NCBI RefSeq assembly: GCF_000731985.1
Contig: NZ_JNCS01000002.1
Coordinates: forward strand, 1 to 64,000
Direction: 5' to 3'
Source: Natrinema altunense
GTDB lineage: Archaea; Halobacteriota; Halobacteria; Halobacteriales; Natrialbaceae
DNA: 64,000 bases
In this document: one piece after another, positions 44,133-52,670 of the stretch
Layout: the number at the start of each line of letters is the position of its first letter
Position numbering within the stretch: the first letter of the stretch is position 1
Notes under the pieces: generated by a model
What the model was told of the DNA's origin: nothing
What the model saw: the letters and a program-made list of their open reading frames with translations, nothing else
The model's database searches: none
Program-made: the position numbers and the translations under genes

Positions 44133-44272
44133 CAGCGGCCCCCTCCGACATCGTGGTCGCCGGCGTCGATCGTCGCCGTCCAGCCGTCGAGGTGCTCGAT
44201 GCGATCGATCGGTTCGAACACACCGGCCGATGCGACCGCGATTACGACCGGAGGTCGGTTTCGATTCGTCAT
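44132..44272 (-). CDS. 46-residue leader gene coupled to the GT2 gene
   Basis: Encodes MTNRNRPPVVIAVASAGV, then an acidic DRIEHLDGWTATIDAGD segment, ending just at the glycosyltransferase ATG (TGATG overlap). Codon third positions are strongly GC-biased, as in real genes here. A CGTATAAGC TATA box lies about 33 bp upstream, so this frame, not the transferase, is first on the transcript. No homologue is recognised. It may be a coupling or leader peptide or the remnant of a larger gene. Confidence 0.55.
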   Translation of the reverse strand: MTNRNRPPVVIAVASAGVFEPIDRIEHLDGWTATIDAGDHDVGGGR

Positions 44273-44300
44273 CGACCGCGTCGACGCTCCGTTCGCCCTT

Positions 44301-44309
44301 GCTTATACG
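44301..44309 (-). promoter_or_regulatory. TATA box of the small ORF-GT2 transcript
   Basis: CGTATAAGC on the minus strand, about 33 bp from the ATG of the 46-codon frame and 170 bp from the transferase ATG. Confidence 0.5.
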
Positions 44310-44414
44310 GCCGTTAGCGCGTTCGTCGCCGAGCCGGCCGTCGAACTCGCGGTCGCGGCGACGTCATCGGTCGATGACGCGACCGGTCGCTGTGGCCCCC
44401 GACGCTTAGCCGGG

Positions 44415-44424
44415 CGATAATAAA
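44415..44424 (+). promoter_or_regulatory. GATAATAAAC core promoter of the second GT2 gene
   Basis: GGCGATAATAAACC is centred about 29 bp before the ATG. Nearly the same 14-mer precedes the DUF1616 gene, indicating a shared promoter type. Confidence 0.55.
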
Positions 44425-44448
44425 CCCGGCCGGGTCGGAAGTGCCGCC

Positions 44449-45423
44449 ATGACTCGCGTCAGCGTCATCATCCCGACGTACAACAGAGCGGCGACGCTTC
44501 CGGGTGCCATCGACAGCGCGCTCGAGCAAACGGTCGACGACATCGAGGTGATCGTCGTCGACGACGGCTCGACCGACGACACCGAGGCGGTGCTGGCCGC
44601 CTACGAGGACCCGCGGGTTCGGCCGGTCGTACACGCGACCAATCGGGGCGCAAACGTCGCCCGGAATACGGGCCTCGAGCACGCACGCGGGGAGTACGTC
44701 GCCTTTCTGGACTCCGACGACGAGTGGCACCCCGAGAAGCTCGAGCGCCAACTCGCGGTTCTCGAGGACCGGTCGAGCGACTGGGTCGGTGTCTACTGTG
44801 ATTCGGCGTACGACTTATGCGGCGCGAGCGGCCGGCTCCGGTCGGCCGCCGCGGCCGTCCTCGCTCGCTGGGACGACGAGCCGACGCGGGAGGGGAACGA
44901 GAATCTGATCGGCGAGCTCCTCGCGGACAACGTCCAACCGGGAGCCGGCTCGACGCTGCTCGTCCGGACTGCAGTCGCTAGGGCCGCCGGCGGCTTCGAC
45001 CCGGACCTCGACCGGTTTCAGGACCCGGAGTTCTGTCTGCGCGTACTCGAACACGGGAAACTCGCCTACGTCGACGAGGTGCTCGTCCGCCGGACGGAGA
45101 CCGGTCATCCGCCGGCGGCCGTCGTCGCGAACGCGAGCGAGCAGTACCGCTCGGCGTACGAAGCCGAGATCGATCGCTTCGAGGACGAGGGGTACGACAT
45201 CCGCTCGAGCCACGAACTCGTCCTCGCGAAGCGGTACTTCGCGGAGGGACGGTTCCTCCGCGGCGCGTGGCACGTCCGCGCGGCCACGGTGTCGCCGCGG
45301 GCGTATCCCGGCATCTGCTGGACGGTCGGGACGGGCGTTCGACGGCGCTCGCAACAGATCGCCGCGGCGCTCGCCGTCCTGCTCGTCGCGATTGCGCTCC
45401 GTCGGCGCGTCCGTTCCCGGTGA
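44449..45423 (+). CDS. GT2 glycosyltransferase
   Basis: 324 residues. RVSVIIPTYNRAATLPGAI, VVDDGSTDDT and FLDSDDEWHPEKL (DxD) define a GT-A nucleotide-sugar transferase; DRFQDPEFCLRVLE supplies the acceptor-side acidic residue. A single C-terminal TM helix with a basic tail (ALAVLLVAIALRRRVR) tethers it to the membrane. It probably adds a sugar to the lipid-linked glycan. Confidence 0.92.
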   Translation: MTRVSVIIPTYNRAATLPGAIDSALEQTVDDIEVIVVDDGSTDDTEAVLAAYEDPRVRPVVHATNRGANVARNTGLEHARGEYVAFLDSDDEWHPEKLERQLAVLEDRSSDWVGVYCDSAYDLCGASGRLRSAAAAVLARWDDEPTREGNENLIGELLADNVQPGAGSTLLVRTAVARAAGGFDPDLDRFQDPEFCLRVLEHGKLAYVDEVLVRRTETGHPPAAVVANASEQYRSAYEAEIDRFEDEGYDIRSSHELVLAKRYFAEGRFLRGAWHVRAATVSPRAYPGICWTVGTGVRRRSQQIAAALAVLLVAIALRRRVRSR

Positions 45424-45572
45424 GGACACCGGTCGGACGCCGATCGACTCCGACCCGGACCGATCGGAGGGGCCGAGTCCATCGGCGCGGACCGTTGCAG
45501 AAACGAAACGGTCGCGGTTTCGCCGGTTATCGCTCCCGTAGTAAAACCGACCGAGGCCGATAGGACGGACGG

Positions 45573-46715
45573 ATGAGACGCGAGACACTCTCACGGCGAT
45601 CCGTACTGGCTGCCACGGGCGGTTGGTCGCTCATCACCACCGGCGTCGCCAGCGTCGTCGGCGACACGGCGCGGGACGATTCCGGGGACAACAGTCGAGA
45701 TTTCATCGTCGTTCGCGAGGGAACGGCCGAAGAGACCACGGTGTTCGTGACGACCGGTGCCGTCGACGGTCCGACGGCCGTCGTCGTCGGCGGCATGCAC
45801 GGAAACGAGGTCGCGGGCTACACGGCCGCGGGTCGGATCGCCGACCGGTCGATCGACGCCGGGACGCTCGTGACGATTCCCGAGGCCAACGGCGTCGCGA
45901 TCGAACGTGGAACCAGAACCGACGACGAGGGGATCAACCTCAACCGGCAGTTCCCGGACGGGGAGACGCCGGGCACGCGACTCGCGCGGGCGCTCTGGGA
46001 CGTCGTCAAGGAGTCCGATCCCGACATCCTGATCGATCTCCACGAGTCGACGGGGCTCTACGCGGGCGATCCCATGGACGGCGTCGGGCAGGCGATATTC
46101 CACTCGGCCGGCGACGACGCGACCGCCGCCGCCGCGGACGCCGCCGACTACGTCACCGAAACCCGCGTCGACGATCCCGCCCTCGCCTTTCAGACCGGTC
46201 CGTTCTCCGAACCCGATACCGATCCGACCGGCCTGCTCGCCCACAAGGCCGCCCGGGATCTGGACGCCGACGGGTTCCTCGCGGAGACCCGTTCGACGGA
46301 CATCGCGCTCGAGACCCGCGTCCAGTGGCACACGGCGATCGTCGACCGACTCCTCGAGGGGGATCTCCTGTTCGACGACGGGGCGTCCGAAGAGCCGGCT
46401 GACGGCACCGATGGCGACGACGAGAGCCCGACAGCATCACCGATCGCCCGGATCGAGACGCAGCCGCCGTCGGCCGCGGAAGCGCCCCTCGAGCCGGGGA
46501 CGACGGTCACGCTCGATGCCTCGCGGTCGCGCGACCCGGACGGCAAACTGGTGGCCTACGAGTGGCGTGTCGGTGACGACGGCCCGTTCGAGGAGGCCGG
46601 GGAGACGATCGCGGTACCGATCAACGGGACCGGCGACCACCCGGTCGCGTTACGCGTCGTCGACGACGAGGGGGCGACCGCCATCGATCGGCTCACGCTC
46701 TCGACGAACTGCTGA
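45573..46715 (+). CDS. Tat-exported aspartoacylase/AstE-like hydrolase with PKD domain
   Basis: 380 residues. Tat-like signal SRRSVLAATGGWSLITTGVA. An M14-type zinc domain (about 50-270) has GGMHGNEVAGYTAAG (His, Glu ligands), NLNRQFP and DLHEST (third His), and a later ALETRVQWHT with a candidate catalytic Glu. An acidic linker leads to a PKD-like beta domain (LDASRSRDPDGKLVAYEWRV). An exported member could remove acyl groups from sugars or peptides of the surface; the substrate is unknown. Confidence 0.85.
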   Translation: MRRETLSRRSVLAATGGWSLITTGVASVVGDTARDDSGDNSRDFIVVREGTAEETTVFVTTGAVDGPTAVVVGGMHGNEVAGYTAAGRIADRSIDAGTLVTIPEANGVAIERGTRTDDEGINLNRQFPDGETPGTRLARALWDVVKESDPDILIDLHESTGLYAGDPMDGVGQAIFHSAGDDATAAAADAADYVTETRVDDPALAFQTGPFSEPDTDPTGLLAHKAARDLDADGFLAETRSTDIALETRVQWHTAIVDRLLEGDLLFDDGASEEPADGTDGDDESPTASPIARIETQPPSAAEAPLEPGTTVTLDASRSRDPDGKLVAYEWRVGDDGPFEEAGETIAVPINGTGDHPVALRVVDDEGATAIDRLTLSTNC

Positions 46716-46753
46716 CTCGCCGGCGGGCTGCGAACTGGGGACCTGGCCGAAAA

Positions 46754-48082
46754 TCAGCGGTCGTTCGTTCGCAGCCGCCAGAGGTCGTCGAAGGTGATGA
46801 CCTCGACGTCGGCGCTGTCGATGTGCTCGAGCAACGCCTCGTAGTGGTCCGTGGGCATCGTATTGGTGGCGTCAAACGTGTGGAAGTTCAGGATCGTACA
46901 CTGGTTGTGCCGGGCGGCGAGATCGACACACCGTTTCGAAATCCCGAGATCGTGGCCGATCGTCCGCGGCAACGCCAACGGGTCGAAGCCGTAGACGCTC
47001 GTCGTATTGACGTTCCCGGCCTGGTTGAAGCCGCCACAGTAGTGGTAGTCGGTCGCTCGCTCGAGGCTCGTCCGATCGAAACTGTTGTGCGGATGGACGA
47101 TGTAATTCGCCCCTTCGAAACCGTTGTCGATATACCACCGTTTGTCGTTCCTGAGCCGTTCGTCGAGCGCGCCTTCGTCGTCGAGTTCGTGAATCGGGTC
47201 GTGTGTCCCGTGGACGACGATCTGGTCGCCGGCGGCCTGTCGCTCCTGGAGTTCCGAGAGCGACATGACTCCGTCCCGGCTCTGTTCGACCCACCGCGGG
47301 ACCGGTGCTTGGACCGCCGGAAACCCGTACTCGTCGTGGAGCGGCGCGGCCGTCTCGTAGTAGTCGCGCATCCCGTCGTCCCAGCTCAGCATGACGTACC
47401 CCTGATCGGGCGTCCCGTGGGTCCGCAGATCGTCGACCCAGAGTTCGGCCTCCGGCATGGAGTGGAGCACCTGGATCTCGAGCCGATCGAGATAGTCCAG
47501 CGACGGGTCGACGTCGTCCTGCTGGAAGACGCCGGGGCTCGTTCGGAACCAGCCGACGTCGGGCGCACGATACCTGATCTCCCGGAGTGAGTACACCTTC
47601 TCGCTGCCGAACTGATCGACGAGACGCAGGTTGACCGCGATGCTCTGGGGCGTCGTCGTCCGGATCGCGACTGAGAGATCCGTCTCCGTCAGGTCCTCGC
47701 CCTCGAGACTCCGCTCCGCGACGATGTTCTCGCTGCCGTTCGACCGGAGCTTGAAGCTCTGTTCGCCGTCGAACACCACGTCCGTGTCCGCGTCGCCCGA
47801 TCCCTGGCTGACGGTCCAGCGGTCGAGATCGGCGAAGTCGTCGAACGACTCGCCCGGCTTGCGGTACCGGTCTCGGCTGTCGAATGCGGTTTCGAGCGGC
47901 GGCACCCCGTCCGTGAGTCCCGGCGTGGAGCCGTCCGAACCGCCCGGAGTTTCGGCCGATGAATCGCCGCCGACCGCATCGGTCGCCGACTCGATCCGAT
48001 CCGCACAGCCGGCCATACCGGCGATTCCGGTCGCACCCGACAGTGCGAGGAATCGACGTCGCGTCGCGCGTTTCCGTGACAT
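46754..48082 (-). CDS. Polysaccharide deacetylase-like Tat lipoprotein
   Basis: 442 residues. RRRFLALSGATGIAGMAGC combines a Tat signal with a lipobox, predicting a lipid-anchored extracellular protein. After an acidic linker a beta domain (about 65-220) precedes the NodB-like barrel: VMLSWDDGMRDYYETAAPLH (Asp-Asp), VVHGTHD (His), and a C-terminal ILNFHTFD. These match the metal triad of CE4 deacetylases, although the usual HxxxH is altered. It may deacetylate N-acetylhexosamines of the exported glycan. Confidence 0.85.
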   Translation of the reverse strand: MSRKRATRRRFLALSGATGIAGMAGCADRIESATDAVGGDSSAETPGGSDGSTPGLTDGVPPLETAFDSRDRYRKPGESFDDFADLDRWTVSQGSGDADTDVVFDGEQSFKLRSNGSENIVAERSLEGEDLTETDLSVAIRTTTPQSIAVNLRLVDQFGSEKVYSLREIRYRAPDVGWFRTSPGVFQQDDVDPSLDYLDRLEIQVLHSMPEAELWVDDLRTHGTPDQGYVMLSWDDGMRDYYETAAPLHDEYGFPAVQAPVPRWVEQSRDGVMSLSELQERQAAGDQIVVHGTHDPIHELDDEGALDERLRNDKRWYIDNGFEGANYIVHPHNSFDRTSLERATDYHYCGGFNQAGNVNTTSVYGFDPLALPRTIGHDLGISKRCVDLAARHNQCTILNFHTFDATNTMPTDHYEALLEHIDSADVEVITFDDLWRLRTNDR

Positions 48083-48112
48083 TGACGCTCCGAAGCTACC
48101 GACAGCGATCCC

Positions 48113-48122
48113 ATTATTATAG
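48113..48122 (-). promoter_or_regulatory. TATAATAA core promoter of the deacetylase gene
   Basis: CTATAATAATGG on the minus strand, about 35 bp from the ATG, another copy of the locus-wide promoter type. Confidence 0.5.
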
Positions 48123-48305
48123 ATCCGATAGTCCGGTGCGACGATCGGCCGACTGGGGCCGAATCCATCGGTTCGGGGCTTAACGGTCGCATAGTAATTG
48201 AGTGCTCGGTTGGAGGGAAATCCACGGCGGCGTACGGCATCGACGAGCGGTCGGCGCTCGACGCGGTCCACTGTTCGGACGCCGTCCGTGAGGCTATCTT
48301 CGACG

Positions 48306-50018
48306 ATGAACAGGGAACTTTTCGGTGTATTCGGGGGTATAGACGCGTTCGAGCGGCGCAGGTCCAGCGACGACTTCGACGAGGTGCTCGCCGGGCCGAC
48401 GCTGACGGTCGGCATCAGGGATTCCGATCTCGGCGCACCCGGGTGGAGCGCCGCGTACACCGGCGACGAGGGGTGCTGTCTCGTCTGGGGCGAGGCGTAC
48501 GTCCCCGGCGACGAATCCAACGCCGCGCGGTGGCTCCTCGAGCGCTACGCGGTGGCCGGACGGGAGGCGCTGACGGCACTCAACGGGTCGTATCTGGCCG
48601 TGGTCGACGCCGACTCGAGCGGCGATGCGTTCGTCGCTACTGACCCCGTTCGGTCACGGGAGTGTTTCTATACCGACGATCCGGGGACCCGCGTCTTCGG
48701 CACCGACGCTGCCGCGATCGGCCGTACGATCTCGGAGCCGACGCTCTCCCGGGACGGCGTCCTCGAGTTCCTCCATCTCGGGGTGATCCTCGGCGAGAAG
48801 ACGGCCGTCACGGAACTCCGTCGGCTCCCGATCGACAGCCGGCTCACGCCCGCGTCGGTCGAGTCGTTCGATCGATTCGTCTACGATCCGCAGACCCCCG
48901 CGGCGTTCGACCCGGTCGACGAACTCGCCGAGCGACTCGAGGGGGCGCTCCGACGGCGGTCGGCGCTCCCGGGTCGAGCGGGCGTGCTCCTCTCGGCGGG
49001 CTACGACTCGCGGATCATCCTCTCGCGAATCGATGCGATCGACCGTAGTTACACGGTAGGCTCGCTCGAGGCACAGGAGGTCCGCGGCGCGCGCTCGGTC
49101 GCCGCCCAGTACGGGACGAGCCACACTGCCTTCCCGCCGGACGAGCGCTATCTCCGGCCCGACGAGTCGAAGGTGCGCTACTCGCAGGGGATCAAAGAGT
49201 CCCTGCACATCCACCACGCCGGCTACACGGACGAACTCGAGGTCGACACGATGTATCACGGCCTCCTCTGTGATACGTTCTTCCGCGGCCATTTCACGGC
49301 CTCGGAGACCGTCGACGTCCTCGACAAACGCGTTCCAACCGGGCGGCTCGATCCCGACCCGGACCCCGTCGAGGCGCTCCTCGAGACGGTGGGGTACAGC
49401 CGCGACGCCAGCCGTGCGCTCGCCGAGCGGACGTCGTTCGACATCGATCCGGATACGTTCGTCAGGGACGCTCTCGCCGACGAGTTCGCGGCGAGACGGG
49501 ATCGCGCGGGGACGGTCCAGAACGCGCTCTCCTGCTGTGGCATCGCGAACCAGCCGTCGATGCCGTTCCATACGCACCTGTCCGATCACTTCGTGACCTC
49601 GTTTCTGGCTGCGGACCGCGACCTGATCGACTGGCATCTCCTGACGCCGCCGGCAGACCGAACGACGGACACGTTCCTCCGTGCGTGTACCCGGATCGAC
49701 GACGACATCCTGCGACACCGCCCGCCCGACCGCCCGCACGATTCGACGCTGCTCAACGAGGTCGAAGGCTTCGTTCGCCGGAAGACGCCGTTTCTCTCCT
49801 CGTTCGAACCGCCGTGGCCGGACCGCGAGGCGCTCTTCGAGCGCTACGACTTCGATCGGCGGTTGCTGGGCGACCTCGAGCACGTCCATCGCCTGCCGGC
49901 CAGGTACAAACTCAGGCTCACCGACCTGCGCGGGTGGCTCGAGTGCTGGGACTCACAGGCACGACTCCGGCCGTGGCTCCGGCCGCCGGAACGGGCGGCC
50001 GCTAACACGTTCGGGTAG
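48306..50018 (+). CDS. Asparagine-synthetase-like protein with degenerate glutaminase domain
   Basis: 570 residues. The C-terminal half has the ATP-pyrophosphatase P-loop LLSAGYDSRIILSRI of asparagine synthetases. The N-terminal glutaminase half starts MNRELFGVFG, so the essential Cys2 is missing, and other features (TALNGSYLAVV, SRECFYTDD) are only loosely kept. It may therefore use ammonia or another amine donor, or adenylate a substrate. Such genes are regular members of haloarchaeal glycan loci, perhaps making sugar amides. Confidence 0.85.
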   Translation: MNRELFGVFGGIDAFERRRSSDDFDEVLAGPTLTVGIRDSDLGAPGWSAAYTGDEGCCLVWGEAYVPGDESNAARWLLERYAVAGREALTALNGSYLAVVDADSSGDAFVATDPVRSRECFYTDDPGTRVFGTDAAAIGRTISEPTLSRDGVLEFLHLGVILGEKTAVTELRRLPIDSRLTPASVESFDRFVYDPQTPAAFDPVDELAERLEGALRRRSALPGRAGVLLSAGYDSRIILSRIDAIDRSYTVGSLEAQEVRGARSVAAQYGTSHTAFPPDERYLRPDESKVRYSQGIKESLHIHHAGYTDELEVDTMYHGLLCDTFFRGHFTASETVDVLDKRVPTGRLDPDPDPVEALLETVGYSRDASRALAERTSFDIDPDTFVRDALADEFAARRDRAGTVQNALSCCGIANQPSMPFHTHLSDHFVTSFLAADRDLIDWHLLTPPADRTTDTFLRACTRIDDDILRHRPPDRPHDSTLLNEVEGFVRRKTPFLSSFEPPWPDREALFERYDFDRRLLGDLEHVHRLPARYKLRLTDLRGWLECWDSQARLRPWLRPPERAAANTFG

Positions 50019-50113
50019 TCGGCGACTCGGACGAGCGGTAACGTGAGCCTCCTCCGCGAAAACCGCTCTCCGTGGCATTTATTCCGTTCACAGGCGATAA
50101 ACCGTGAGAAGCC

Positions 50114-50120
50114 TTATATA
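50114..50120 (+). promoter_or_regulatory. TATA box of the membrane-tethered wHTH gene
   Basis: CTTATATAC centred about 26 bp from the ATG at 50143, fitting leaderless transcription. Confidence 0.55.
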
Positions 50121-50142
50121 CAATGGTGTTTAAGCGCGGAAT

Positions 50143-50625
50143 ATGCGTCTGACGCCGCCGTGGTTGCACTCTTCGTCCGATTCCGACGACGCGTGTCCTG
50201 TGGGTTCCGATACGGACTCCGGAGTGACGATGATCCACGAACCGGGGAGGGACGTCTCGGTAGAACCGGACGTCGAGACTCGAGTCGCGGCGTTCGTTCC
50301 GGACTCCGACGACGCCCTCGTCGATGTCCTCGACGAGATGCGGACGCCCGCGACCGTCGACGAAGTCACCGACGCGCTGATCGACCCGGCCCACCCGCCG
50401 ATCGAAACGTGGGCACTCGTCCACGAGCGACTGTCTCGAGACCGCCTGCCGGCACTCGACGCGTCGGGGGCCATCGAGTTCGACGAAACGCAGGGCCTGA
50501 TCGAGCGGCCCGACGCTCGGCCGGGCGAGGAGCGACGCTTCTCGCCGGCCGTGCTCGCAACGATTTCGATCGGATTGTTGCTCGTCGTTCTCACGCTCGT
50601 CTCGGTTTCGGTCTTGATTTCGTAA
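50143..50625 (+). CDS. DUF7344-like winged-helix protein with C-terminal TM
   Basis: 160 residues. A region rich in Asp/Glu is followed by a winged-helix-like segment (DDALVDVLDEMRTPATVDEV; HERLSRDRLPALDASGAIEF) and one C-terminal TM helix. The order resembles the neighbouring DUF7344 protein. It is probably a membrane-associated regulator of surface genes; DNA binding is inferred from the fold resemblance only. Confidence 0.7.
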   Translation: MRLTPPWLHSSSDSDDACPVGSDTDSGVTMIHEPGRDVSVEPDVETRVAAFVPDSDDALVDVLDEMRTPATVDEVTDALIDPAHPPIETWALVHERLSRDRLPALDASGAIEFDETQGLIERPDARPGEERRFSPAVLATISIGLLLVVLTLVSVSVLIS

Positions 50626-50678
50626 CGGACGGCTTCGCTTGCGAATTTCTCTGCGTCGGTGGACAGCCGCGGCGGCCG

Positions 50679-51290
50679 TCAATCGACGAGTCGTCTGATC
50701 GTCAGCACGGTAAAGAGCGCGAGGATGAGCGCGCTCAGGCCGATCCCCGAGAGCAACGAGGTGAACGGCAGTTCCATCACCGCACCGAGAAGGATGGCGT
50801 AGGAGACGACCGTCGCGCCGATGTAGTAATCGTCCCACCGCGGGCTCTCGGACCGCTCCTCGTCCGCCGACTCCGCGGTCGACTCCCCCTCGAGGTACTT
50901 GTCGACTCGATCGGCGGGGGGTTTTCGTTCGACGATCCCGCGGTTTTGCTGGTACTCGATCAGGCCCGCCTCGTCGAGCTTGGAGAGATGTGACTGATAG
51001 AGGGGGATATAGACGCGCTGGCGCTGTGTCGAGGTGAGATCTTCGACGGTGGTTTCGTGTTCCCACGCCGCGACCTGTTCCGCAACATCGCGCATGCGTA
51101 CGGGCCCTTCGGTGCCCCTGAGATACCGGAGAACCATCCGACGGCGTTCGTTCTGCAGGAGATGAAAGAGTTCGTCCTTCGAAAACGCAGGCTCCTCGGA
51201 GAGGCAATCGGCGTCCTCATCCGCGCCCTGACCGTCGTCGATCACATCCGCCTCGTCCTTCTCTTCGGAGCTGATATGTTTCGCTTTCAT
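50679..51290 (-). CDS. DUF7344 winged-helix protein with two TM helices
   Basis: 203 residues. SKDELFHLLQNERRRMVLRYL, then QRQRVYIPLYQSHLSKLDEAGLIEY form a DUF7344 winged helix (about 38-125). Two hydrophobic helices close the protein. The family is thought to regulate cell-surface and gas-vesicle or flagellar genes in haloarchaea. The ATG start was preferred over a GTG four codons earlier. A palindrome flanks its promoter. Confidence 0.85.
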   Translation of the reverse strand: MKAKHISSEEKDEADVIDDGQGADEDADCLSEEPAFSKDELFHLLQNERRRMVLRYLRGTEGPVRMRDVAEQVAAWEHETTVEDLTSTQRQRVYIPLYQSHLSKLDEAGLIEYQQNRGIVERKPPADRVDKYLEGESTAESADEERSESPRWDDYYIGATVVSYAILLGAVMELPFTSLLSGIGLSALILALFTVLTIRRLVD

Positions 51291-51330
51291 TGCGCCAATC
51301 ACCCCTATTCAGAAGTGGGTAATAAAGGAT

Positions 51331-51380
51331 AGATATCGTGTATTCTGGAACGATACGATTTAGATATTTTCACGATATCT
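51331..51380. promoter_or_regulatory. Inverted repeat AGATATCGTG...CACGATATCT
   Basis: Ten-base perfect arms (51331-51340 and 51371-51380) separated by 30 bp. The left arm abuts the likely TATA of the DUF7344 gene (minus strand). The arrangement suits a regulator binding as two dimers or looping DNA. Confidence 0.5.
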
Positions 51381-51643
51381 GACCTTCTTTTTCATTATTT
51401 TTATCCCCGTATTTCGGGCAGTATGGTGCATAAGAATGCGATTTAGGGAAACCACATAGGATATTTATTTCGAGAAAAGGACCGGTGTGTCTTTCCGACG
51501 TTCGTTCCGAGTTTACGATCATTCGGGATTCGATGACGTTCAAGAACGGGCGAAAGTGACTTAAGCGGAATCAGTGTCGAGATCGTTATAGTTCGCCGTT
51601 CGAAGGCCGTCGGATCGACCCGTAGAATCGGGGCTTATCTCGG

Positions 51644-51653
51644 CGATAATAAA
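51644..51653 (+). promoter_or_regulatory. GATAATAAAC core promoter of the DUF1616 gene
   Basis: CGGCGATAATAAACC, almost identical to the element before the second GT2 gene, about 31 bp from the ATG. Confidence 0.55.
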
Positions 51654-51680
51654 CCGCCACTGTCCCCTAGTGACGACGAA

Positions 51681-52670
51681 ATGAGCGACACCCACTGGTG
51701 GTTCTTCGACCTGGCAGTCGCCATCGCGGTCACTGGCGTCCTCACGTTCGGCATTCTTGCAGGCGGCCATGGGCTGGTGAGAATAGCGGTGACGATTCCG
51801 CTCGTTCTCTTTCTGCCCGGGTATGCACTCGTCTCGGCCCTCTTTCCGGACGAACCGAACGACGACTACCGGACCTTCGACGAGGAGAAGACCGGCCTGG
51901 GCAGTCCGGTGCTGGTCAGCGGTGGACTCGAGGCGATCGAGCGAACGGTCCTTTCAGTCGTCTTGAGTGTCGCGATCGTGCCCGCGATCACCCTTTTTGC
52001 AACCGTTACTCCGGGGGGTGTGACGCTCGAACCGGTCCTTTCCGGGTTGGCTGTGGTCACTGTCGTTCTCGCTCTCCTCGCGATCGGCGCTCGGTACCGC
52101 TGTCCGCCGGACCGGCGGTTCACTCCCTCGCTCTCGTCGGTCACTCCGTTCTTCACTCGAGGGCGTCCGAGTCCGTACGAGCGATCCGGCTACCGACCGT
52201 ACAACGTCGCGATCGGGATCGGCCTGGTCCTCCTGCTCGCAAGCGGTGGCTTCGCCCTCGCGAACCCGCCACAGCACGACGGGTTCACGGAACTGTCTGT
52301 CGGTTCACAGAACGTTACCGGAGACACGGAAACGATGTACGACTCGACTTACACCGCGGGAGAACAGCAGGAACTGCAGGCGACGATCACGAATCAGGAG
52401 CACGACGAACGGACCTACACGACCGTGGTACTGCTCCAGCGGGTGAGCGACGACGGGACCGACGTCACGGTCCGCGAATCGACCGAGGTAGACAGACGAA
52501 CGGCGACGGTTCCCGATGGCGTCGCACACCGACAGTCCCTCGAGATCACGCCGACGATGCGGGGGAACGATCTTCGACTGACGGTGTTGCTGTACGACGG
52601 TGAGCCGCCGGCGGAGCCGACGGCCGACAACGCCTACCGCGTCGCCCGGCTTCCGATCGAGGTGGAATAG
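51681..52670 (+). CDS. DUF1616 membrane protein
   Basis: 329 residues with four to five TM helices in the first 190 residues (VRIAVTIPLVLFLPGYALVSALFP is the family mark) and an extracellular beta domain after about residue 200. DUF1616 proteins occur in archaeal surface-glycan loci. The function is unknown; a role in polymer assembly or anchoring is inferred. The next gene begins one base after its stop codon. Confidence 0.85.
   Translation: MSDTHWWFFDLAVAIAVTGVLTFGILAGGHGLVRIAVTIPLVLFLPGYALVSALFPDEPNDDYRTFDEEKTGLGSPVLVSGGLEAIERTVLSVVLSVAIVPAITLFATVTPGGVTLEPVLSGLAVVTVVLALLAIGARYRCPPDRRFTPSLSSVTPFFTRGRPSPYERSGYRPYNVAIGIGLVLLLASGGFALANPPQHDGFTELSVGSQNVTGDTETMYDSTYTAGEQQELQATITNQEHDERTYTTVVLLQRVSDDGTDVTVRESTEVDRRTATVPDGVAHRQSLEITPTMRGNDLRLTVLLYDGEPPAEPTADNAYRVARLPIEVE

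Larger units (their letters stand above)
51291..51680. other. AT-rich control region between divergent genes
   Basis: About 390 bp, AT-rich, with the palindrome described separately, a CTTTATTACC element about 30 bp from the DUF7344 start, and the promoter of the DUF1616 gene at the right end. Short frames exist but none convinces. Confidence 0.45.
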
